A stretch of DNA of 58,500 nt from Apostichopus japonicus (taxonomy: Eukaryota > Echinodermata > Holothuroidea > Aspidochirotida > Stichopodidae), in NCBI RefSeq assembly GCF_037975245.1, contig NC_092570.1, positions 14,159,001 to 14,217,500 on the forward strand, written 5' to 3'. Under the pieces are notes generated by a model that ran no database searches, was not told the origin of the DNA, and worked only from the letters and a program-made list of their open reading frames with translations. The translations under genes and the position numbers were made by a program. Shown piece after piece: positions 13,201 to 25,200 of this stretch. Numbering within the stretch: position 1 is the first letter of the stretch; each line of letters starts with the position of its first letter.

Positions 13201-16200
13201 CCAAGCTATTGTATCCCTAGAAGCCAAATTTCAAACTTTACTGAAGCACCCTAAATGTGGTGTCATGTTAAAGCTGAATTATTGAAGTTTCAGATTTTCA
13301 TAATTTTCTTTAATTGTTTTGACTATTCGAACAATTACAGCCAGCTAATTTGCATAAATTCAAATTGCAGTGTGACGTACGGGACATTTGGAATCTTATT
13401 TCCCTGCCAGCAATATGAACTTATTGAATATAAGTTATGTGGGACATGATACACCCTTCCTTCCAATAATTTTGACATATTAGGTTTGGGGGTTCATCAA
13501 TTAAATATGCTAATTAGCTAGTGTCCAAATACTGATGTCCCGTACGTCACAATTTTCAGCACTTTTTTTCAAGTTTTGATATGGACGAACAATTTTTTTT
13601 GGTGATATTCTGTAAAGTTCTAATTAAGAACATTGTTCAACAAAATCCATCCCAAAAAAATTGAAAAAATATTCATAGCAAATCTAATTATCAAAATTAA
13701 AAATGTGACGTACGGGACAAAATGTGACGTACGGGACATAGTGTGGGGAAACCCTGTATTTATACATAATAAACATGCATGGGCTCCAATGGGGACCTCT
13801 ACTGGAAACCTTCAAATGCTTACAAGTTTATTTTGTTGAAAGATGGTAGTTGCAACTTATAATCCCTGCATGCCTGAAGAGCACAACATGGCTTCAAATA
13901 AACCATTGACTGATGACCACCAACAGCCCAGGTGTTGTTCAATATACTATCGGGAAGTCAATTGTGTGTGTGTGTGGGATACAGAATCATCTACAATGCT
14001 ATTCAACATTGACATTGAATGAGGACGACTTCAAGAATGTTGAGTTTGCATTTCAACATTTCGTTGGCCTATTGTGAAGTGTGACTATCATGATTGTGCA
14101 ACAATGTTCTTGAGTCCTGAACTTAGATAGTAGACATTGAGATTTTTAGTTACAAGTGTAGAGTTTTGCTCGCCCAATTTTTGCAGAGGACAATCACTCA
14201 TGAGTTTGTTCAATAATCAGTATTAGGTCTATAGAGTTTTCTTTGTTGTACTAGTTTCATAGATGGACATTACATTGAGGTTACTGTGGACATTTTGATA
14301 TGTTTTGAATGGGATGGATCATATTTCAACTTCAGGGTCAATAGTGGGTAGTATGATACAGTGTTGTACAGTATATATACCGAAACAGTTTTGCCCCAAA
14401 ACTTGCATCTTGAATCATTCGTGGTCTAACAAAGCTAGAATTGATGTTATGAGTATTTGGTCTGGTAACCAGTATTAGGTCTATAGAGTTTTCTTTGTTG
14501 TACTAGTTTCATAGATGGACATTATGTGGATGTTACTGTGGACATTTTGGTATATTTTGAATGGGATGGATCATATTTCAACTTCAGGGTCAATTGTGGG
14601 GAGTATGATACAGTGTTGTACAGTATATACCGAGACAGTTTTGCACCAAAACTTGCATCTTGGATCATTTGTGGTCTAACAAAGCTAAAATTGATGTTAT
14701 GAGTATTTGATGAATGTGTAGAGTAGATTTATACTTTACGCATTCCATGTTTTATGTAGTGGAATGATCTCACAAGTACAGTCACTGCTCTTTTCGATCC
14801 CTGAAAGAAGGAAATATGGCATTAAATTACCAATGACATTGTTCTGGCATATCCAAATTAATGTTTTTATGTAGAAATCAGCTTGTTATGATATATTCAG
14901 GAATAAATATATGAGTTTTCATAGTCAATTTTTATTTGGACAAATTGTCCCGTACGTCACATGTCCCATACGTCACAGGACAATTTTCATTTGTGTAATC
15001 ACTGAACTGGAATGGCTTCATATTTTTTTTCTAATGTGTTACAGTTTAGCCCTTGGAAGGTTAGGCTATTCACTAGTTATAACAGCTTGATCACTGCCCT
15101 CCCAATTTCAGAGGGATTTCAGCTTTGCTCTTTAGCAAGAAAAACACAAAATTCTCTGGTCCCGTACGTCACACTGTACATTAATTAAGATGGGACCTAA
15201 TTAAAGCAAGTGTTGGAAATCTTCATGAGTTTGTAATAAAGTAGCAGCAATAACAAATATGAAAACCTGACAAAGTTTCTGGAAAATAGATTTTTTATAG
15301 CTTTTAGACACATTTAAGTCTCTGAAATGTCCCGTACGTCACAGTGCAAATAGCTTGGACCTGCCCTATTTGGTCCTGAGGACTATTTATGAACAATGAC
15401 TTGGATTCTCCTGGTCAACAGATTTCAAATGCAGAAATATTTGTGTAGCACAAGTTTTAAAGGAAGGGGTCAATGATACAATTTTTTATAAAACCATTGA
15501 AGTTTGCCCTAATTTCATCTTTCCTGCTGCAAGGTCGTGTCAGAAAAAGGTACAGCTTTTCATTGGGTTTGGTGGTAAAGTATGCTACCGCCTGGGAAAT
15601 TCAAAGCAAGAAAGCATCTTTAGCGGTGACACCTTAGCTTGCAAAGACAGAAGCCAAACTGGAAATTGTTACCAAGTTTAATTAGAGTCGTGATAAATGT
15701 TCATCTTTCTCTCCCCCCCCCCCCCATTTTTCTTGAAATACATCAGAGCTTGACACCTGGTATATCTATGATAAGTAAGAAACTGAAACACATTCAAATT
15801 TGGCTCTTATTTTGTCGCCATATTTTTTTTTCTTCAACAGCAGCAGGAGCCAGAGGACGGATTTGAAGTAAATTCTGCTAGCGCCCTCACTCTACTCCAG
15901 CTGAACGTTTGGACATTCGATCCTCTGAACCGAATGAAGTGGTTAGCCATCCTAGTCGATGGTTGTAAAAGTGAGTTTCATGCCGAGGTGTAAAGAGTTG
16001 TCACAAAGAGGAACCCGGATTTACAAAGAAATACTAATTAATACTATGTTCGGTAGTAACAACATTTCAGTTGGTTGAAAAAGAAAGGGGGGGGGGGGGG
16101 AATTGATATTAAATAATACTAGATGTGAAACTGTCACATGGGTTTACTTAAGGAGCCGAAACTTCTCCTGTTGGGTCACTCTTTAAACTGCTCTTCGGCT

Positions 16201-19200
16201 CTGTTATTAGTAATGTAGAGGAATAGTACTCATTGATGGGTTATGAGTTAGTGATATCCAAGGATGGGGTGGATCAGAGGGGAGGGGGGGGTATTGGAAC
16301 ATTCAGGTATAGCCTCAACATTAAGGCTGATGGCACCATGAACTGGTCCTTTAATGTTGGTTGTCGATAATGGATAACGATCTAAAGTTATATGAAGATG
16401 GGGTTTGAAAGAAATTTAGGTTTTGGAAAAGTTCACATGAATTATTGAAAGAGAGTAGGAGGGTGGGGTTGAGTTCAGGGAAAGGGGAGGGAATATTCAT
16501 CAGGAATAACAGAGATCAATTTAATGAAATGTGGGAGAAGAAATGAAGGCAACCCAGGTGGGGGGAGGGGGTGGGCTGTAGGCTGTGGGTGGAGCGGGTG
16601 TGGTAGGGAAGAAGAGATGAAGTGGACGATTGAGTGAGATGAAGGCACAGTGTGACACAGTGTTAACAATCAGTTTACTAATCAGCACCAACAAAGAATC
16701 GTTGATTGTGATTTGATTCTGTGGTTTGGAATACAAAAAATATTTGATATTACTTTTTAAGATAAGAAAGGCGGTGCTCTTGCGTCTGCGATTCACTCGT
16801 ACACCTTCCACGGAGACGGCTCCGTACAGAAGCTGATCAATCACATCCTGAAGCTGGTCGCATTCCCTCTGCGTCAGATGATGGACAAATGGATCTACGA
16901 TGGATTGTTGGCAGATAAATACCACGAGGTAACTACTTATATTAAGTACGATTGTGTTCAGGGTAGTTTTCTAACTTCGTCAGGATAATTAACTTGAATT
17001 TAATGGAGACAAAACTACCACTAATAATGATGATGATAATAATAACATTAACAATAATATTTGTAATATTAATACTAGTAGTAGTAACAGCAATAGTAGT
17101 GGTAGCTTCGCTGGAAGACGCTTTCCTTATCTAAGCAACCGCATAGGTATATGGGATATAATGCGAAATGGCTTATAACGTACACTTTACGTCTGGGTGG
17201 CTATGCAATTTTAATACACTTGTAGCTCATTTTGGATATTTTTATTTTTTTTTTATAATTTGGAAGACCATTTCAAATAGGAAACGGTGGGTTTCTCCTG
17301 GCAGAGAAACTCACCCTTACTTTAGCCGGCCAGGGATCGAACCCACGACCTCCCAGATTCTAGGTTTCATTGCTTCTAATGCCTCCCCTCTTCATCCCAC
17401 TCAAACCAGAGCACTAAGAGTTACTCAAATGAGCTGGATATTTCAGATAGGAAAGTTGATTGTTATTTAAAGTCCTCTACCGTTCAACCAATAATTTGTC
17501 TTGGGCTAGAACCATTGTTCTCTTTGCTTAATGGTTGACGTTAAATGGATATAGTATCCCAAGATTTCTGCCTTTTGAAGCCCTCTTCTTTCCACTCTGA
17601 AGTTTTCACAACTTATAACAGCGATGGTGAAAAGTTGGGGCTTCTAAAAGCCAGACCAGACACCAAATGGAGCCAAAAATTGACTTGTTTCCATTCAACC
17701 AATAGCCACAAAACAACATACAATTTCTTTTATTCTTCTTCTTTTATAAGACTGCTGTTTGTCCCAAAGGGCCATGCATCAGTGTGTAATATAAAGGGGT
17801 GATCTGAATTATCCGATCTGGGCAACGTTAAATTGTAAATCTTTATTTCCTCCAAAGTTCTTTGTGGCAGCCGATCCTTCCGTTAAAGAGGAGAAGCTCT
17901 GGCACAAGAAGTACACGCTGAGGAAATCAATGCTGCCCTCCTTCATCTCAATGGACCAGGCCCGACAGGTAAACCAATCATCTGCTTGTTCACTTTTGCC
18001 GAACGGTGCCTTGATTTATAATCCCTCGATGAGGTTTCCAAAAGGCACCGTTTCCTGGGAGTTGTTTATATGGGGATCCATTGAGCTCTCATTGAACTCA
18101 GTGTATCAGGCTTGCAAATGCATTGTTTAAAGAATTATTGGGAGGGGATGGATGGTGCCCCTAAAAACTGGATTGATCAGGCAGGCAGATAAGGGCATTT
18201 CTCTGAACATTCCCCATAATGGTTCATTGTGCCTTTATTCAACGCAATTGATGGAGCAGGCAGGTAAGGCTTTTCTCTGAACATTCCCCATAATGGTGTG
18301 TTGTGCCTTTATTCAACACAATTGATAGAACAGGCAGGTTAAGGGCATTTTTCAGAGCATTTTTCATGATGGTCCATTATGCCTTTATTCAACCCGATTG
18401 ATTTGGGCAGGCCGGCTGATAAGGGCATTTCTCATTTTTAGTGAGAGACTTGCTTGCCTGCATTAAACAGCTCTGTGTGGTTATGGGTATCAGTGATACT
18501 GCAATTTATTTTACAAACATATTTCATGAATTAGACAAGTTTGAGTCAACCATGATGAATACCTCAGAATATAAGTGATTTTTTGTCAATTTCACCTACC
18601 ATTCCATGTTTGTATTTTCATGGATGTTAAAATATACTAAAATTGTTTAACTCATGTATCATCCAGTTTTGACTTCTAGACAAAGTTGAGTTAACTGAGT
18701 GAAAAACCTGTTTATTTTGGTCACATCACCATATCATTTTTGTTCCATGCTCGGTTGAACGACTTGGCTTAATTGTATAAATTTCGGTTTTCAGATTCTC
18801 CTGATTGGGAAATCCATCAACTTCCTGAAACAAGTCTGCAAGGATAATTCTCCTATCACAGGCAAAGGCTCTGATGACATCGTAGAGAAATATAGCAAAT
18901 ATGAGAATAGTAAGTACTAGCAGTTTTTTGTTAATGTTTTATGGTAACATTATATTCACTACCTTGAAATACATTCTAATGTTGATGTATATGTTTGGCA
19001 AAACTGAATGAAGTATATTGTAACAGAACCATGCGAAAGTCAACTCTTGGTAAATTATATCTACATTGCTAAGTGATGTTCACTCCAATTGGACTTTGGA
19101 CAAACACAGATTAAAAATATGAGGAAGATTAAACTTTCGGGAAAATTCTCTGATTTACTATTCTGGATGATGAATCAATGGTCACAGAAGCTGTGACCCT

Positions 19201-22200
19201 GTGGTCTAGTAGCCTAGCATTCAAAGTGTGGTTCATGACCCTTTTTTGAGGTTGCCAAAAAATATATTGAGGGTGGCCAGAAAGTCTGAAATGGAAAGGG
19301 TTAGGGTTACTGGACGAGATTATATGTAGTGAGACAGATGGAACCTTTCTAAAGACACTGAATTTCTGTTGCATCACAAATGACCTTAATTACTTCGTTT
19401 TCATAGGTTTGTTCGTTTCGTTTTGTTTCGGTTATTTGTGTTTTCTACAAAATGAAATAGTACAAGTCGCAAAAAATAAGGAAAGTAAAAACTGAAGAAA
19501 ACCCGGAGGGGCTTCGTCGAAGAGTTTCACTCCCTAAAAGACTGATAAGGAAAAGTCAAATCAGAATAATATTGCAAAAACAATGAACAGAGGAATTGAA
19601 AAGAAAGTAAAACAGCTAGTTGTGTAAGAAATGTTCTCAATGGTATTAGATTGCGATACTGTTGATTCAACAAGAACTACCGGTTAACAGTAGTCATTTC
19701 AATGAATGTAATGTCATAGAGACAATATTTAATACCTAAATGTATTTGTTTCCAGCGGAAATATTCCTAGACAAAGACTTTGACGGGAAATTTCAGAAAG
19801 TCATCGACAAGGCTTATCAGGACACAAGCAAGAAACTGTTGGACGTTCTCCATCAAAGATTTAAGTTTCTGGATCATCTTAAGGTAAGTGCATTTTTGCC
19901 TGTTTTTCTCCTGTTTTCCATGGCCATTCTTTACCAGTTTTCCCTGGGTATTCTTTCAAAAATCATGAACTAATTATGGATATAACTTAAGCCGGTTAGT
20001 AATTACTTTCTCAGTTCAGCTAAGTCAGCGATGAATACGACAAGCTTGAAAATCACCTGTCTATCCAAACACACATAGGAAATGTATCCATGGTAACCAA
20101 TTTCATCGACAGAGCAGAAATTGGGCCGGAAATGAGAGAGATTCATCAAACATTTGCGTAAATTGAACTTAATTTTGTTTTTATCTTAATTGTTCCAGGC
20201 TATGAGGAGGTACCTATTGCTTGGGCAAGGGGACTTTATCAAACACCTTATGGATCTTCTCCAGTGAGTATAGAGGGTCAACTTTAACCCCCTTTCTTGT
20301 ATCCATTCTCCTTATCCCACCTTCCTTCCATATAAAATGGTAATTTTGCCAAAATCTTACTATATCTTGGAAGGATAGTGAAATCAGTCGATATGAAGTC
20401 GACATTGGGACTCCTCTCCATCCACGCCCGAAATCAATAGAGGGCGCTGTCACATCGATCCTATATAGTTCTCCGAAACTTGGCAAGTTGCAGTCCCTGA
20501 CTGCAGATCACAGAGGTGCCGCGAGTTGATCACGATAGGAAAAATATATAATTTTGTTAGTACTTGTTGAAGAAGAGATCTTTTGAAACATATTTTTGAA
20601 GTTTCCAAATCTAAGGTATTGTTTTTAGGCACCTCAAATTGCATTTTCTGATTCACTTTTCTCTTTCGTACTAACTGCGAAACAGTCCAAACTTATAAAC
20701 CACTTGGGAAGTTGGAGAACTGGATCCAGCATGCCATATTTTACATGGTTCTTGTATTGTTGGTGTGATCATGTGATTCTTCCCTCTTCTCTGTGTCCAT
20801 AGGGCTGACCTCGTCAAACCAGCCCAGTTTTTGTACCTTCACAATCTCACTGGAGTCCTGGAGACCGCAATCAGAGCTACAAACGCCCAGTACGATGACT
20901 CGGAAATTCTGGATAGATTGGACGTTCGACTGCTGGAGGTGAGTTTCCAACGGTTAAGTTTTATAGCGACAGATTCACACACTGGAGAGGTGTCAAGGTC
21001 AAAATCGTATACTGAGTAATCGCAATCTACATTTACCTATTTGGACATTGTATCAGATTTGTGTATTACTCACATTATCAATTTTAATGTTTCTATATTT
21101 CTGTCATGTTAATAATAATAATAATATTCCACTTTTATATAGCGCTTTGTACCAGCAATAGGTCTCAAAGCGCTTTACAGACAATTTGTTACCCCTGGTC
21201 CATGATAACCTGTCCCAGAGACAATCCCTCCAGGTGGCTGCAGTTATATACTGCGCCCAATGACAAGTTACCTCACAGGTACCCATTTAACCCCTTGGTG
21301 GAGAGAGGCAATTGAAATAAAGCATCTTGCCCAAGGACACAACGTAGTGAACTACGCCAGAATCGAACCAGCAATCCTTGGATCACGAGTATGATGCCTT
21401 AGCCAATCGTCCACCACGCTCTCTACTCTTGTTGTACTTTCCTATGACCAAATTCAAAATTGCTTTTATTATATTTTGCTGCTTTTGTCTTCTTTCGACA
21501 GCTATCTCCTGGCGATACAGGTTGGGACGTCTTTAGTTTGGACTACCACGTGGACGGACCGATCAGTACCGTGTTTACTCCACAATGTAAGATTCTCTAT
21601 CTACGTGTCTTCAACTTCCTATGGAGGGCCAAACGAATGGAGTATATACTGACCCAGGTCTGGAAGGACCAGATGAGCAATGCTAGACTTCTAATGAAAG
21701 AAATACCAGGTGAGTGCCACCAAGGGCCTGCCATCACGTTTGAGAACCAGGATATTTTTCATCCCCCCTTTTATCCCCCTCGGAGAGAGCATAAAGTTGA
21801 CCAAGAATGAGTCTACATTTGAGATTGGGTGGTGGATCAACCCGGAATGACATAGCGTTGTGAAATATCGAGAAAAGAGTCACATTGATTTGTCGATAAA
21901 TCAATTAGCTAGTCATAGTACCACAGTTGGCCTGCCCTTAGACTGGAGTCGATCTGTGTTCGAGGCGAAGTAGTTATAGTACCACAGTACGCCTCTACTT
22001 AGACTGGAGTCGGTCTGTGTTTGGTGCATATGCCTGCCTTTAGACTGGAGTCGATCTGTGTTTGAGGCAAAGTAGTTATACTACCACAGTACGCCTGCCC
22101 TTAGACTGGAGTCAGTTTGTGGCGTACGCCTGCCTTTTAGACTGGTGTCGATCTGTGTTTGAGGCGAAGTAGTTATACTACCACAGTACGCCTGCCCTTA

Positions 22201-25200
22201 GACTGGAGTCGGTCTGTGTTTGGTGCATACGCCTGCCATTTAGACTGGAGTCGATCTGTGTTTGACGCAAAGAAGTTATAGTACCACAGTACTCCTGCCC
22301 TTAGACTGGAGTCGATCTGTGTTTGTGGCGAAGTGACGAGCAAGTTTCGGCACATCTTCAATCACAGGATCACTCGTGATCACTGGAGCTTTCACAGTAC
22401 AATCTTCATCACCCTTGAGAGGTCGAGAACTATCCCCAGGGGATGTCACAGTTTAGGAGTATAAACAATTATGATTTTCCCCCCGAAGTTAAATTATTTA
22501 CGTTCCTCAACTTAACTATTCATTTCCAGTGGAATATTTTCATATTCTTTGATATGTAGCTCCTAAGAAGTACCTAAGCATTTCTTGTTTTAGTGTTAAG
22601 AAAAAGGTAGTGTTCCACTTAATCCATGAGGTGTCAGAAGACCAAAGTGAATCAATGAACTTGTCCTAATTATTTTTTCACAATTCTTGTTTTTCTTATT
22701 CAGAATTATCTCCCCTTCTCCACCACATTCACACCCTTGCCGCTGAGATGGTCCATTTTATTCACCAGATGCAGTATTACATCAACTTTGAGGTATGTCT
22801 AAAACAGCTGTCTGGAATTTTCTTCTCCTTTCTTGGTGAGATAATCACTAACCCACCTTAAAAATATTTTGGATTTTTTTTGTTCTTAAAATCTCTTCAC
22901 TGTATCCACTGAAAAACCTTGGGTATGATTCCTGGGTATGCAAGATTCTGTAGCTACTGACTGGCGCCCCCAAGAAAGGAAATGGCTGTATAGGGATTGC
23001 AACCAACTAAGGGCTGGATGGCTCAGTTGAAAGAACACTGGGCTTGTAACAGAGAGTTCACTGGTTTAAATCTATTCCAGCTGCAGTTGGGTTTTTTGTC
23101 ATTTATTTACTTAAATATTATATGGATTTATGTCCCCAACGTCGTCTTGAAATTAAAGTTGTTTTGTGTTGTAAAATATTTACCAGTCTTTGTGTTGTGT
23201 GTAGATATGTTGCCTTATGTGTGGGATTTTGTGCTTAAATATAAGTTTACCACTTAAAGAATGTGATGTCATGGGGCAGGGGAACTCCCTGTTGCAGTCA
23301 CTTCCATATATATTCTAGGAGTAGGTGGAAATTCCTCATAGCACAAGGTATAGAGAAGCCTTTAATACTTCCTTGTTTGTAATATCATATCGTTTCTCAA
23401 AACAAATTTTATGTGAAAGCTAAGAATTGTGTGTCTCTCAAAAGTGTATGGAGCCTTCATCCCATCGTATATCACACAGCAGGGAATAAAACGATGTTAT
23501 TGTTAACCAACTGCATAATCTCACTATATGAACTGAATGTTTCCATCTGATTGTTTACGTTCCTTGCATACATTGACCTAGGTCATGGAGTGTTCCTACG
23601 ATGAATTATGGAAGCAAGTAAACAAAGCTACCGACTTGGATAAAATCATCGCAGCTCATGAAACCTTCCTGGACACCATCCTACAGAGGTCACTCCTGGA
23701 CAATGAATCCCAGGTAACAGGATGGTGATGAAGGGGGGGGGGGGGGGGAGGGTGAGATGTGAGGGTCTCAAATGGAAACCCATGTATATATGTAACGAGA
23801 TATGTTAAATTTACTTTATTCTGTTTTATTATAACCATTGTTTAATGACATAATATATATATTTATATTTTTTTTAATATTTAGTTTGTTACTTATGTTC
23901 CATCCAGTAAAGGAACATTGAAGTCTCAGATATATAAAATTAAAAAAAATTATAGAAATTCTTAAAAGAAACTTTGTTTGATATTTTGAGAAAGAAATAC
24001 CTGTCAGACTAGATTATCCAGTGGTATATGGGAACATACAAATGTTGCAAACAAATACTCTTCGTCCTGGTATTGACCTAAATAAATGTCTCACTTTCCT
24101 GTATTTTTCTTTTCATTGTAGAAACTTCTGACCCAGCTGCGGGTCATTTTTGACCTGGTGGTTCAGTTTCAGGGTATGCAAGAAGAATTCTTCAAGGTCA
24201 GCTTGGAGGAGCGTGAGAGGCGGAGGAAGGATGTAGAGACCATCGAGGGTAGAACAGAGATGGTGAGATAACCACTGCTTGTTGTACTCATACTGGGTAC
24301 TAGCAGTTGTACTCAGTGTTTTATATATTTACTTAGTACTAGTGGTGCTGCTTTGTACCTGTACTCTGATTGGCTACTATTAATTGTACTCATACTTGGT
24401 ACTAGCTGTTGTACTCAGTGTTTAGTATATTTACTTAGTACTAGTGGTACTGCTTGATGCTTTGTGCCTGTACTTTGATTGGCTACTATTAATTGTACTC
24501 ATACTTGGTACTAGCGGTTGTGTACATTTACTTAGTACTAGTGGTGCTGCTTTGTACCTGTACTCTGATTGGCTACAATTAATTGTACTCATACTTGGTA
24601 CTAGTGGATGTACTCAGTGTTTTGTATATTTACTTAGTACTAGTGGTACTGCTTGATGTTTTGTACCTGTACTCTGATTGGCTACTATTAATTGTACTCA
24701 TACTTGTTACTATCAGTTGTTCTCAGTGTTTAGTGTATTTACTTAGTACTAGTGGTACTGCTTGATGCTTTGTACCTGTACTCTGATTGACTACTATTAA
24801 TTGTACTCATACTTGTTACTATCAGTTGTACTCAGTGTTTAGTGTATTTACTTAGTACTAGTGGTACTGCTTGATGCTTTGTACCTGTACTCTGATTGAC
24901 TACTATTAATTGTACTCATACTTGTTACTATCAGTTGTACTCAGTGTTTAGTGTATTTACTTAGTACTAGTGGTACTGCTTGATGCTTTGTACCTGTACT
25001 CTGATTGACTACTATTAATTGTACTCATACTTGTTACTATCAGTTGTACTCAGTGTTTAGTGTATTTACTTAGTACTAGTGGTACTGCTTGATGCTTTGT
25101 ACCTGTACTCTGATTGACTACTATTAATTGTACTCATACTTGATACTAGCGGTTGAACTCAGTGTTTTACATATTTACTTAGTACTAGTGGTACTGATCA

